Below, piece by piece: positions 1-8,363 of a DNA stretch of 33,891 nucleotides. Position 1 is the first letter of the stretch. Each line of letters begins with the position of its first letter. The stretch is taken from contig JAMONX010000098.1 of NCBI GenBank assembly GCA_027066435.1, positions 1 through 33,891 of the forward strand. The letters are read 5' to 3'. A program made the translations under genes and the position numbers. Source of the stretch: Campylobacterales bacterium. GTDB taxonomy: Bacteria > Campylobacterota > Campylobacteria > Campylobacterales > QNZT01. The notes below the pieces were generated by a model that saw nothing but the letters and a program-made list of their open reading frames with translations, was not told the origin of the DNA and did not search any database.

Positions 1-329
1 CAAAGGCTGTATTTAAGCTGTTGTGGAAAAAAGTACAAGATAGAGATGAGATTTTTGCTTTTGTAAAGAATCTATCAAAAGATGGAACATATTATTGGGT
101 ATTTGCAAATGTTACTGCTTCAATTGATAAAGTTGGGAATATCATCGGCTACTACTCTGTACGAATCAAACCAAATGATGAAGCTATTAAAACTATATCA
201 ACTCTTTATAAAGAGATGATAGGAATTGAACAAAGAAGTGGAGTAAATGAATCACTAAAATTTTTAAATAGAAGATTAGAAGATAAAGGAGTGAGTTATG
301 ATGAGTTTATTATCTCGTTACAAGGATAA
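1..329 (+). CDS. PAS-domain sensor protein, C-terminal part (cut by window start)
   Basis: The frame is open from the first bases of the window and continues in from upstream, so the true start is not visible. The visible residues have the pattern of the Aer/CetB-type PAS domain: a helix with LLWKKVQ, then [13 protein letters not shown] and [12 protein letters not shown], followed by a short helical tail (about residues 57-102) and no transducer or membrane segment. In Campylobacterota such stand-alone PAS proteins act with a separate chemoreceptor in redox or energy taxis. Here the next gene is a chemoreceptor whose start lies 32 nt inside this frame, so the two are probably co-translated and form a bipartite receptor. 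Whether the PAS binds FAD cannot be told from this half. Confidence 0.8.
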   Translation, partial: KAVFKLLWKKVQDRDEIFAFVKNLSKDGTYYWVFANVTASIDKVGNIIGYYSVRIKPNDEAIKTISTLYKEMIGIEQRSGVNESLKFLNRRLEDKGVSYDEFIISLQG

Positions 330-1623
330 AGCACCAAAAACAAAATCATCATCTTTAGCTGATGAGATAAAAAATGTAGCAAAAAATGCATCTGAGGGGG
401 ATTTAGAATCAAGAATCACTCATATAGACTCAAACGATCCTTTGGCTGAAGCTGCTTGGTATATAAACAATATGTTAGACCAAGTTGAAGCAACATTAAG
501 AGGTTCAGTTTTAGCAATCGATAGTGCAAGTCAGGGAAAAAATCATAGAAAAGTTTTTGATGATGGTCTTAAAGGGTTATTTAAGTACAACACTAAACTT
601 ATAGCAACTGGAGTTGAAGCTATTATAGAAAATAACAAAAGTAAATTGCGTTCTGATCTTGCAATAGAGTTTGAAGAGATAAGCGGTGGATTAAAGAGTG
701 GTGTATCGATACTTCAAGAGAATATAAATAATTCTCTTGCAAATGTTGCTGATATTAGTAACATCGCAGAAGATACAGCAAAAGCTTCAAATGAAAGTTT
801 AAGTGCCACTCAAGCACTATCTACTGATATAAATCATTTAATAGAGTTAATCTCTGGTATTACAGATAGCATTGACTCTCTAACTGATAGGTCAAATGAG
901 ATAAGTTCGGTTGTTGAACTTATAAAAGATATAGCAGACCAAACAAATCTTTTAGCACTAAATGCAGCAATTGAAGCAGCAAGAGCTGGTGAACACGGTA
1001 GAGGTTTTGCCGTGGTTGCTGATGAAGTAAGACAATTAGCCGAGAGGACACAAAAAGCAACTTCAGAGATTTCTACAACTATCCAAACACTTCAACAAGA
1101 GGCAAATGAGATGCAGACAAACTCACACGAGATTAGTGAGATAACAACACAATCTGAAGAAAAAATTGGTGTTTTTCAAGGCTCTCTAAATAAACTGAAT
1201 GAGGATGCAAATCAGACTGCTAGATTATCTAAAAAAGTAGAGTACCAAAGTCTTGTAATTTTTGATAAAATTCAACATATTTTATTTAAAGCAGATGCTT
1301 ATGAGAGAGTTTTAAACGATGATAGGGATAGTTCCTCTATGATTACTTCTAGAGATTGTAGAGTTGGAGAGTGGTATCCAACTGAAGGTAAAAAAATATT
1401 TGGAAAAACAAAAAGCTTCTTAAAAATGTTCGATCCTCACGAAAATCTACACAAAATGGCAGAAATCAATGTAAAAAAAGTAGCCTCACAAGGTCTTAGT
1501 CCAGATATAGCATCTGAGTTGATAGAAAATTTTAGAGATATGGAAGCATCTTGTACAAAATTCTTTGATATTCTTGACGATATAGCAAGGGAAAAAGTGG
1601 TGTTAGAAGCTGAAAATGCATAA
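298..1623 (+). CDS. Soluble methyl-accepting chemotaxis protein with CZB zinc-binding domain
   Basis: Residues 30-110 look HAMP-like. The conserved signalling hairpin lies near residues 208-251 ([20 protein letters not shown], then [20 protein letters not shown]). The C-terminal 120 residues form a chemoreceptor zinc-binding (CZB) domain, with candidate ligands His327, Cys354 (in CRVGEWY), His381 and His385. There is no transmembrane segment or periplasmic domain, so the receptor should be cytoplasmic and take its input from a partner, most likely the PAS protein it overlaps, as CetB feeds CetA in Campylobacter. CZB domains are known to respond to zinc or oxidants. An AAAGGAG lies just upstream of two adjacent ATGs (298 and 301), and either could be used. 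Family is certain; the signal sensed is inference. Confidence 0.93.
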   Translation: MMSLLSRYKDKAPKTKSSSLADEIKNVAKNASEGDLESRITHIDSNDPLAEAAWYINNMLDQVEATLRGSVLAIDSASQGKNHRKVFDDGLKGLFKYNTKLIATGVEAIIENNKSKLRSDLAIEFEEISGGLKSGVSILQENINNSLANVADISNIAEDTAKASNESLSATQALSTDINHLIELISGITDSIDSLTDRSNEISSVVELIKDIADQTNLLALNAAIEAARAGEHGRGFAVVADEVRQLAERTQKATSEISTTIQTLQQEANEMQTNSHEISEITTQSEEKIGVFQGSLNKLNEDANQTARLSKKVEYQSLVIFDKIQHILFKADAYERVLNDDRDSSSMITSRDCRVGEWYPTEGKKIFGKTKSFLKMFDPHENLHKMAEINVKKVASQGLSPDIASELIENFRDMEASCTKFFDILDDIAREKVVLEAENA

Positions 1624-1624
1624 A

Positions 1625-1646
1625 GTTGTGGTGAGAGCACCACAAC
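1625..1646. terminator. Hairpin between convergent genes, probable terminator
   Basis: Perfect 9-bp stem GTTGTGGTG / CACCACAAC with a 4-nt loop, two bases after the receptor stop codon and 8 bases from the stop of the convergent gene. The T run is weak on both strands (slightly better for minus-strand transcripts), so it may work as an mRNA 3' end stabiliser as much as a terminator. Confidence 0.6.
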
Positions 1647-1653
1647 CTCTACA

Positions 1654-2463
1654 TTAAATCTCTTTAGCTACTTTAACCCAACTAGAAAGTGCTTCCAATG
1701 ATGGCACTTGTGGAACAATAGGAGTTTTTTTGTTAAACTGCACCATATCACTATGAAGTGAAGTTGCATTTACGGTTGATAATTCTTCAACAGAACTTAT
1801 ACCTACTGTTTGCATAAGTTCTGCAAATTGTCCTCCGACACCTGGAAGTTTCATAAGATCTGCCATACTTGCCCATGCTCTTAATGCATCTGCATCTACT
1901 TTCATCTCTTTGGCAGCTTTAGAGACATTGTCCTCATCTCTTAAAAATGCTAAAACCATATCACATGTTGTATTTACACCAATTTTTCTTAATTTTTTTC
2001 CATATGCTGGTCCAATACCCTCAATCTCTTCAACTTCATAACACTCATCCATATCTTCAACGCTACCATGGAGTTTTTGTTCTGCTTGTTTTATATCACT
2101 GTTTGCCGTTTCTAAATTAGCTGCCAACGATTCTTTTTCAAGCTCTGCATCTTGGAGTTTTGAATCATAATCACTCATAGAAGTTTGCATCTTGCCTTCC
2201 CATTCAGAGTTTGTTGAATCTATATTCGCTCTTAATGATTTTTTTTCAAACTCTGCATCTTGGAGTTTTGAATCATAATCACTCATAGAAGCTTGCATTC
2301 TGTCTTCCCATTGAGTTTCTGACTCAAGAAATTTTGCATTCCAAGCTTCATCATTTGCTTGAATTTTATCATCACATCCACCTCTAAGAAGCCATCCTAT
2401 GATAGCTCCTATCAATCCTGCTATCAACAGGCATATTAAAATTTGTACTAATAAGTAACTCAT
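1654..2463 (-). CDS. Membrane-anchored coiled-coil protein with DUF4332-like HhH domain
   Basis: An N-terminal transmembrane helix (about residues 5-27) is followed by a charged coiled-coil region (35-130). The C-terminal half has two helix-hairpin-helix-like stretches, IEGIGPAYGKKLRKIGV and LMKLPGVGGQFAELMQTVGI, as in DUF4332/predicted 5' flap-endonuclease-like domains. The coiled coil contains two copies of a 36-residue unit, each with SMSDYDSKLQDAE. Its ATG shares one base with the stop of the upstream OmpA-family gene (TAATG), so translation is coupled and the two proteins probably work together at the envelope. The HhH fold could bind DNA, but such domains next to OmpA proteins have no settled role. 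Function unknown. Confidence 0.8.
   Translation of the reverse strand: MSYLLVQILICLLIAGLIGAIIGWLLRGGCDDKIQANDEAWNAKFLESETQWEDRMQASMSDYDSKLQDAEFEKKSLRANIDSTNSEWEGKMQTSMSDYDSKLQDAELEKESLAANLETANSDIKQAEQKLHGSVEDMDECYEVEEIEGIGPAYGKKLRKIGVNTTCDMVLAFLRDEDNVSKAAKEMKVDADALRAWASMADLMKLPGVGGQFAELMQTVGISSVEELSTVNATSLHSDMVQFNKKTPIVPQVPSLEALSSWVKVAKEI
2111..2326. repeat. 108-bp in-frame tandem duplication
   Basis: Two consecutive 108-bp units (about 2111-2218 and 2219-2326) align without gaps. The core, 2139-2190 against 2247-2298, differs at only a couple of positions, and the edges are more diverged. 108 bp is 36 codons, so the coiled-coil reading frame and heptad phase are nearly kept. Confidence 0.85.
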
Positions 2464-3581
2464 TATTTAACTCCTTCAACATTAAATTCTATTCTTCTAT
2501 TTTTTGCTCTTCCTGCTTCTATATTATTGTCAGCTACTGGCTTACTCTCTCCAAGTCCAACCGATTTAAGACTCTTTACTGATACACCTTTGCTAACAAG
2601 GTAAGATTTTACTGCATTTGCTCTTTTAGCACTTAAAGCTTTGTTGTACTTTGCACTTCCTATTGAGTCAGTATGTCCTGAGATTGTTATAATATCTTTT
2701 GAACATTTCTTTGCAACATCTGCCAATGTATCTAAAAGTTTATAACTCTCTTTTTTGACATCTGCTTTATTATACTCAAAATGAATCTTATCTTTTGATA
2801 ATATATCTTTAAATTGTTGCTGGCATGAGACTGCTACTGGTGCTTTTGCAGGTTCTGGCTTTGGCTCTGGTGCTTCTATATCATAAGAACCTTCATAACT
2901 GCTATACAAATTATCTGTTAAACTTTTAAGCAGTGGCTCTTTTTGCTCAATACTACTTACAAACCCCTTAAAAATAAAGCTTGCATCAGAGATTTTAAAT
3001 CTACCATAATCAACAATTTCCAACTTATCAATACCAAGTTTTGCACTCTCTAGCCACATATCTGGAGCACCTTTAATCTCTTTTAATTCATCAATTATAT
3101 TTGAATCTCCAAACAGTATCTCAGCTTGTGATATTAACTCTTTATGAACTTCGGCATTTGGCACATATCCACTAAGTTTTACCTTACCATCTTCACTTTT
3201 TACAACATTTAATTCATATGGCGAAGGAACAACAATGGCAGGTTTTTGTTTAACTACAACAATTGGAGCTTTTACCACTGGCTTTGAAACTACTAGTTGG
3301 TTATCAACAGATTCAACACCATCAATACCTAAAGCAACTCTTTGTGCCTCTTCTTTTAATGCCTCATTTGGAGCACTCCCTGTAAGAGTCATAACTCTGG
3401 TCATCTCTAATGCTTCACCTTTTAGATTAACATTAACCCAATCCATCTGCTTAGTTGCATATGCACTGGTTGCTTTTGAAACCAAGTCATCTTTTACCGC
3501 ATCCGCTTTATCCATAAAGCAGAAGTAAGATAAAACCCCTATGAGTATTGCACCTAAAAGCAATAACATCATTTGTCTCAT
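2463..3581 (-). CDS. OmpA-family protein with BON-like domains
   Basis: An N-terminal hydrophobic segment (MLLLLGAILIGVLSYFCF) serves as signal anchor. The middle has two or three BON-like modules, for example LTGSAPNEALKEEAQRVALG followed by IDGVESVDNQLVV, and a second around KLSGYVPNAEVHKELISQA. The C-terminal 110 residues are a peptidoglycan-binding OmpA domain (IHFEYNKADVKK, then ISGHTDSIGSAKYNKALSAKRA). The order anchor-BON-OmpA recalls mycobacterial ArfA and points to an inner-membrane or periplasmic cell-wall-linked protein rather than a barrel. An ATG six bases upstream (3587) sits directly against AAAGG; the ATG used here is six bases from it and is the better start. It is the first gene of a two-gene unit with the DUF4332 protein. 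Confidence 0.88.
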   Translation of the reverse strand: MRQMMLLLLGAILIGVLSYFCFMDKADAVKDDLVSKATSAYATKQMDWVNVNLKGEALEMTRVMTLTGSAPNEALKEEAQRVALGIDGVESVDNQLVVSKPVVKAPIVVVKQKPAIVVPSPYELNVVKSEDGKVKLSGYVPNAEVHKELISQAEILFGDSNIIDELKEIKGAPDMWLESAKLGIDKLEIVDYGRFKISDASFIFKGFVSSIEQKEPLLKSLTDNLYSSYEGSYDIEAPEPKPEPAKAPVAVSCQQQFKDILSKDKIHFEYNKADVKKESYKLLDTLADVAKKCSKDIITISGHTDSIGSAKYNKALSAKRANAVKSYLVSKGVSVKSLKSVGLGESKPVADNNIEAGRAKNRRIEFNVEGVK

Positions 3582-3618
3582 GTACATCCTTTATATAATT
3601 GTAAATTTTAGTCAAAAA

Positions 3619-3648
3619 AATAGACTAATTAAAGTCTATTGTATTATA
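3619..3648 (-). promoter_or_regulatory. Putative promoter and operator-like inverted repeat of the OmpA-family gene
   Basis: On the minus strand a perfect TATAAT (3648 to 3643) is followed by a perfect 8-bp inverted repeat AATAGACT-6-AGTCTATT (3619-3640) that covers the expected transcription start. No good -35 is visible, which is usual for sigma-70 promoters in this phylum. The repeat could be an operator or a 5' mRNA hairpin. Confidence 0.4.
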
Positions 3649-3714
3649 TAAATTCTTATGAAAAGTAAAAAAAAATTGATATTTTACAGATAATTCTAGC
3701 TTTTATATTAAAGG

Positions 3715-3753
3715 GTGTCTCTAAACAAACAATTTACATAGTTTGTGTATAAT
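3715..3753 (+). promoter_or_regulatory. dsbD operon promoter with TCTCTAAACA box
   Basis: TATAAT lies at 3748-3753, 35 nt before the dsbD start. The box GTGTCTCTAAACA begins 33 nt before the -10 (TCTCTAAACA exactly 30 nt before it). The same box at the same spacing precedes the response-regulator gene near 31222. A second TATAAT at 3764-3769 is probably too close to the ribosome binding site to be the main promoter. Confidence 0.5.
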
Positions 3754-3788
3754 CCTGTTTCTTTATAATTATACAAGGAAACACAGAT

Positions 3789-5603
3789 ATGAAAAAAAGT
3801 TTATTACTTATTCTAATGATTTTTAATCTTTCACTTTTTGCATTTGAGCAAAGTGGTTTTTTAACAGTTGATGAAGCGTTTAAAGTAGATGCGACCCAAG
3901 ATAACCAAAAAGTAACTGTAAATATAGAGCTAGGTGAACAAATCTATCTATATGCTGATAAGTTAAAATTTACAATAACAAAACCAAAAGAGTTAAGTAT
4001 CGGTGAATTTTTGAAACTACCAACCCCCAAACAACATGACGATTATATGGTCTTTCAAGATAAAAATATAGATATTGACATCCCTCTATCTCTTATAAAA
4101 GAGAAGGTAGGAGAAGGTGCTTTTACTCTAAAAATAAATTATCAAGGCTGCACTGAAAAAGGTCTTTGTTATCAACCTCTTAACAAAAGTTTTGATTTTC
4201 ATACTTCAAATGCTGTATCAAAAAGAGCAAGTTGGAAGAGTGAAGCCGAACCTAAAAGTGAAACAAACACCGCCACACAAGTTGTACAATCAGAAGAAGA
4301 TCAAATTATTAATACACTTAAAAGTGGTTCAATGTTTACAATTTTAGCTATATTTTTTGGCTTTGGACTTCTTTTATCACTCACTCCTTGCATCTTCCCG
4401 ATGATTCCAATTTTATCATCAATCATTGTTTCAGAATCTGGAGATGGAAAAGATAAAATGAGTGCAAAAAGAGGACTTTTTCTCTCAGCTGTTTATGTAT
4501 TTTCTATGTCCGTGGCTTATGCCTTTGCAGGGGTTTTAGCAGGGCTGTTTGGAGCAAATATCCAAACAGCTATGCAAAATCCTTGGGTCATCTCAACATT
4601 TGCACTTGTTTTTATTGCATTGGCATTTTCAATGTTTGGATATTATGAGATAAAACTTCCTTCAAAACTACAAAGCAAGATAAACAAAACTTCAGATAAA
4701 GCAAAAGGAAACGGTGGACTTGTAGGCGTTGCTATAATGGGATTTTTATCAGCTCTAATAGTTGGTCCTTGTGTAGCTCCAGCTCTCGCTGGTGCTTTAG
4801 TTTATATCGGTCAAACAGGAGATGCACTTCTAGGTGGTGCAGCTTTGTTTGTAATGAGTCTTGGTATGGGAGCACCTCTTTTGGCTATTGGAGCTGGAGC
4901 AGGTAAGTTTATGCCTAAGCCTGGTGGCTGGATGACACTTGTTTCTCAAATTTTTGGTGTTGTTATGCTTGGTATCGCTATCTGGTTACTTTCACGGATA
5001 TTACCAGGGGAAATTATACTATTTTTATGGGCTCTATTTTTTATTGCAAGTGGAGTTTATGCAGGTGCATTTGATAGTGTTAAAGAGAATACTAAACAAG
5101 TTATGAAGATGATAAAAGTTATTGCAATTACCTCTGTTATGATTGGTGCTATTATGCTAATTGGTGCATTTTCAGGAGCAACTGATCCACTAAAACCTTT
5201 TGCTAAATTTGGCGGTGGAGCGATGGCTATATCAAATGTTCAAACGAACAGTTTTAAAAAAGTAAAAACTATAAAAGAGTTAGAGTATGAAGTAAAAAAT
5301 AGTGATAAACCTATCATGATAAAATTTACAGCTGATTGGTGTGTGATTTGTAAAGAGCTTGAAGAGATTACTTTTGTAGATCCAAAAGTTGCAAAATTGA
5401 TGTCAGAGTTTAAACTTTTAAAAATAGATATGACTAAAAATAGTGATGACGATAAAGCACTTTTGAAAAAATTTGATGCAGTTGGACCTCCAACAATTAT
5501 ATTTTACGACAAAGATGCAAATGAACTTAAAAACTTTAAAACGATAGGTTTTAAATCACCTGAAGTTTTTTCAAAAACTTTAGAAAATGTATTAGGAAGA
5601 TAG
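3789..5603 (+). CDS. dsbD: Thiol:disulfide interchange protein DsbD
   Basis: DsbD passes electrons from cytoplasmic thioredoxin across the inner membrane to periplasmic thiol reductases, for cytochrome c maturation and disulfide repair. All three parts are present: a signal peptide and N-terminal alpha domain with the Cys pair C121/C127 (CTEKGLC); an eight-helix transmembrane part with its two essential cysteines C201 (LTPCIFP) and C328 (VGPCVAP); and a C-terminal thioredoxin domain with C518-V-I-C521 in FTADWCVICKE. At 604 residues it is full length. It leads an operon; the next gene starts on the base after its stop. Promoter elements shared with the two-component system suggest redox or envelope-stress control, which is inference. 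Confidence 0.96.
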   Translation: MKKSLLLILMIFNLSLFAFEQSGFLTVDEAFKVDATQDNQKVTVNIELGEQIYLYADKLKFTITKPKELSIGEFLKLPTPKQHDDYMVFQDKNIDIDIPLSLIKEKVGEGAFTLKINYQGCTEKGLCYQPLNKSFDFHTSNAVSKRASWKSEAEPKSETNTATQVVQSEEDQIINTLKSGSMFTILAIFFGFGLLLSLTPCIFPMIPILSSIIVSESGDGKDKMSAKRGLFLSAVYVFSMSVAYAFAGVLAGLFGANIQTAMQNPWVISTFALVFIALAFSMFGYYEIKLPSKLQSKINKTSDKAKGNGGLVGVAIMGFLSALIVGPCVAPALAGALVYIGQTGDALLGGAALFVMSLGMGAPLLAIGAGAGKFMPKPGGWMTLVSQIFGVVMLGIAIWLLSRILPGEIILFLWALFFIASGVYAGAFDSVKENTKQVMKMIKVIAITSVMIGAIMLIGAFSGATDPLKPFAKFGGGAMAISNVQTNSFKKVKTIKELEYEVKNSDKPIMIKFTADWCVICKELEEITFVDPKVAKLMSEFKLLKIDMTKNSDDDKALLKKFDAVGPPTIIFYDKDANELKNFKTIGFKSPEVFSKTLENVLGR

Positions 5604-6809
5604 ATGTTACTTACAATTGGAGCGATATTTTTTATCTATATTTTAACCAAAGTATATATTTCGGTTATGGAAATTGGATATGTATCGGATGAGAAAAAGA
5701 ACAAAGCGGTTATCTTAACACCGTCAAACTATATAAAAGCAGCAGAGTATAAAGTATCTAGCCAAAGGATGGATATAGTAAGCTCACTGATTGAGTATTT
5801 AATCTTTATCTTTTGGGTTGGTTTTGGATTAAAATGGCTTGAGGGTATGATACAGATAGACGACATTGCTATGAAATCTGTTGTTTTTATCCTTGCCTTT
5901 GGGGTAATTGGATTTTTCTTTTCACTTCCATTTAGTCTTTATCAAACTTTTGTTTTAGATAAAAAATATGGTTTTTCAAATATGGATGCAAAACTATATA
6001 TCATCGACACTCTAAAATCTGCCCTGATATTTGTAGTGGTGGCAAGCCTTTTAACTTGGCTAATTTCGAAGATAATTATAAACATCGATAGCTGGTGGCT
6101 TTGGGGATTTGGTTTGATATTTGGAATCATGATTATCATAAATGTCATCTACCCTACTCTTATAGCTCCTATATTTAATAAATTTACTCTTTTAGAAAAT
6201 GCAGAACTTAAAGAGTCAATTGAAAAACTACTCTCTTCAGTTGGACTAAAAACTGAGGGAGTTTTTACAATAGATGCAAGTAAAAGAGACAATAGACTAA
6301 ATGCCTATTTTGGTGGACTTGGAAAATCAAAAAGAGTTGTTTTATATGACACATTAATAGAAAAATTAAGCAAAAATGAACTTTTAGCAGTTTTAGGACA
6401 TGAGCTTGGACACTTCAAGAATAGAGATATAATCAAAAATATAGCCACAGTAGGTACTCTTCTTTTTATCATGTTTTTGATATTTGGAAACTTGCCACAA
6501 ATGCTTTTTGATGCGATAGGAGTTGAAAAAGAGCCCTACTCTATTATTGCTATGTTTTTGATATTTTCACCAATTCTTTCGCTATTTTTTATGCCTCTAT
6601 TTGGGATGATGAGCAGACACAATGAATATAATGCTGATAAGTTTGGTGCAGAGTGTGAAAGCAAAGAAGAGTTAGCATCTGCACTGATAAAGTTAGCAAA
6701 TGAAAATAAAAGCTTTCCAAAATCTCATCCACTATTTATATTTTTCTACCATTCGCATCCACCACTTGTAGAGAGACTAAAGAGACTTGGTGTAAAGATA
6801 GATGATTAA
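5604..6809 (+). CDS. M48 family (STE24/CAAX-protease-like) membrane zinc metalloprotease
   Basis: A 401-residue multi-spanning membrane protein with the zinc motif HELGH (266-270, in LAVLGHELGHFKNRD) and the third ligand Glu341 in RHNEYNADKF. Length, hydrophobic layout and the C-terminal HSHPPLVERLKRL motif match bacterial homologues of the yeast CAAX protease Ste24, not the shorter HtpX. Bacteria lack prenylated CAAX substrates, so the role is thought to be membrane protein quality control. The start ATG directly follows the dsbD stop, with an AGGAAG in the end of dsbD. Its last 8 nt overlap prmC. The substrate is unknown. Confidence 0.93.
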   Translation: MLLTIGAIFFIYILTKVYISVMEIGYVSDEKKNKAVILTPSNYIKAAEYKVSSQRMDIVSSLIEYLIFIFWVGFGLKWLEGMIQIDDIAMKSVVFILAFGVIGFFFSLPFSLYQTFVLDKKYGFSNMDAKLYIIDTLKSALIFVVVASLLTWLISKIIINIDSWWLWGFGLIFGIMIIINVIYPTLIAPIFNKFTLLENAELKESIEKLLSSVGLKTEGVFTIDASKRDNRLNAYFGGLGKSKRVVLYDTLIEKLSKNELLAVLGHELGHFKNRDIIKNIATVGTLLFIMFLIFGNLPQMLFDAIGVEKEPYSIIAMFLIFSPILSLFFMPLFGMMSRHNEYNADKFGAECESKEELASALIKLANENKSFPKSHPLFIFFYHSHPPLVERLKRLGVKIDD

Positions 6810-7599
6810 AGAAGCTTTAAAAAAAGCATCTTTAATCCTTAAAAGTCCAAAAGAGGCTTCTATTCTCTTGCAGTATCACTTAGGATGTGACCAAGTTTAT
6901 CTACTTCTAAATGAAGATAAAAAGTTAAAAGAGCTAGAGATTTATGAAAAACTAGTTCAAAGACGACTAAAAAATGAACCCATAGAGTACATCACAAATG
7001 AGGTCAGTTTCTACTCAAGAATCTTTTTTATAAAAGAAGGAGCTTTAATTCCTCGTCCTGAAACGGAGATTTTAGTAGATTTAGCAGTAAATATTTTGAA
7101 AAAGAACAAGGCTTTTAATATCGCCGAAATAGGTACAGGAAGCGGTATTATCTCTATAATGTTAGCAATTTTGATAGATGATATAAAAATCACTGCTACT
7201 GATATCTCAAAAGAGGCATTAGAGATTGCTATGATAAATGCTTATAAATTTGGAGTAGAGAAAAAAATAGAGTTTATCCACACCTCGTATCTTGATGGTA
7301 TTTATGACAAATTTGATATGATTATCTCAAATCCACCTTATATTGCAAACGATTTCAACTTAGAAAAGAGTCTCGATTTTGAGCCAAAAAATGCTCTCTT
7401 TGGTGGGGAAAAAGGAGATGAAATACTTAAAAATATCATCGATATTTGGATAAATTCAGACGCGTCTTATCTTTTGTGTGAGATAGGATATGATCAAAAA
7501 GAGCCATTAACTAATTTTCTTATAGAAAAAAATATTAAAGAGTTCTCTTTTTATAAAGATTTATCATCGCTTAATCGTGGATTTATAGTTCAAAGGTAG
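6802..7599 (+). CDS. prmC: Peptide chain release factor N5-glutamine methyltransferase
   Basis: PrmC (HemK) methylates the glutamine of the GGQ motif in RF1 and RF2 using S-adenosylmethionine, and so improves termination. The N-terminal helical bundle (1-75) is followed by IPRPETE (83-89), which contacts the release factor, the SAM motif EIGTGSG (109-115), and the catalytic NPPY (177-180). Length 265 is normal. ATG overlaps the stop of the protease gene (ATGATTAA), so translation is coupled. The ABC ATPase gene follows after 4 bases. Confidence 0.94.
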   Translation: MIKEALKKASLILKSPKEASILLQYHLGCDQVYLLLNEDKKLKELEIYEKLVQRRLKNEPIEYITNEVSFYSRIFFIKEGALIPRPETEILVDLAVNILKKNKAFNIAEIGTGSGIISIMLAILIDDIKITATDISKEALEIAMINAYKFGVEKKIEFIHTSYLDGIYDKFDMIISNPPYIANDFNLEKSLDFEPKNALFGGEKGDEILKNIIDIWINSDASYLLCEIGYDQKEPLTNFLIEKNIKEFSFYKDLSSLNRGFIVQR

Positions 7600-7603
7600 A
7601 GAT

Positions 7604-8350
7604 TTGGAAAATATTATAGAGTTTAATGATGTACATAAATATTTTGGCGAAAAAAAAGTTTTAAAAGGTTTAGATTTTGCCATAAAAGAGGGAAATGTCT
7701 GTGTTATTATGGGGCCTTCTGGTACGGGTAAATCAACTGTGATAAAACTTATGGTAGGACTCTTAAAACCTACAAGTGGAAAAGTGATAGTTGAAGGAGT
7801 AGAAGTTGCAAAAACTGATGAGAAAGAGCTTCTATCACTTCGCCAAAAGATAGGTTTCGCTTTTCAATTTGGAGCCTTATTTGATAGTATGACCATAGAA
7901 GAAAATATCTCATTTCCACTTCAAGAACATAGCAATTTAACCAAAGAAGAGATAAAAGAGGAGGTAAAAAAATCATTATTTATGGTTGGTTTAATTCCAA
8001 ATGAAGTGATGAAAAGCTTTCCCCATCAACTAAGTGGAGGGATGCAAAAAAGAGCAGCAATTGCAAGAACTATAATCTTAAAACCTGATATAATTCTTTA
8101 TGATGAACCAACCTCAGGACTTGACCCAATCGCAAGTGACCTCATAAGCAGGCTCATTGTAAAACTGCAAAAAGAGTTAGGAACTACCTCTGTTGTGATA
8201 AGTCATGATATAAATGAGAGTTTTAAAATCGCAGATCAGATGATTATGCTCTATGATGGAAAAGTATTGGCCAATCAAAAACCTGATTTTTTTAAAACTA
8301 CAGATAATCCTATTATTAGACAATTTATAGATGGGATAAGTGAAATGTAA
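7604..8350 (+). CDS. mlaF: ABC transporter ATP-binding protein, MlaF-like
   Basis: Complete ABC ATPase: Walker A GPSGTGKST (37-45), Q-loop FAFQFGALFDSMT, signature LSGGMQKR (143-150), Walker B IILYDEP (163-169) and the H-loop ISHD. The FGALFDSMTIEENISFPL region is typical of MlaF/Ttg2A, the ATPase of the Mla system that moves phospholipids between the outer and inner membranes. The start is a TTG with AAAGG seven bases upstream. No permease (MlaE) or MCE-domain protein (MlaD) lies nearby; in many Campylobacterota these are adjacent, so the partners must be elsewhere. Assignment to Mla rests on sequence type, not on context. Confidence 0.85.
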   Translation: MENIIEFNDVHKYFGEKKVLKGLDFAIKEGNVCVIMGPSGTGKSTVIKLMVGLLKPTSGKVIVEGVEVAKTDEKELLSLRQKIGFAFQFGALFDSMTIEENISFPLQEHSNLTKEEIKEEVKKSLFMVGLIPNEVMKSFPHQLSGGMQKRAAIARTIILKPDIILYDEPTSGLDPIASDLISRLIVKLQKELGTTSVVISHDINESFKIADQMIMLYDGKVLANQKPDFFKTTDNPIIRQFIDGISEM

Positions 8351-8363
8351 GGCTTTTAAGCCT
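8350..8363. terminator. Small hairpin between convergent genes
   Basis: Palindrome AGGCTTTTAAGCCT (6-bp arms, 2-nt centre, in practice 5 bp with a 4-nt loop) begins in the mlaF stop codon and overlaps the stop of the convergent gene. It is weak and has no long T run; a two-way terminator is likely but not certain. Confidence 0.35.
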
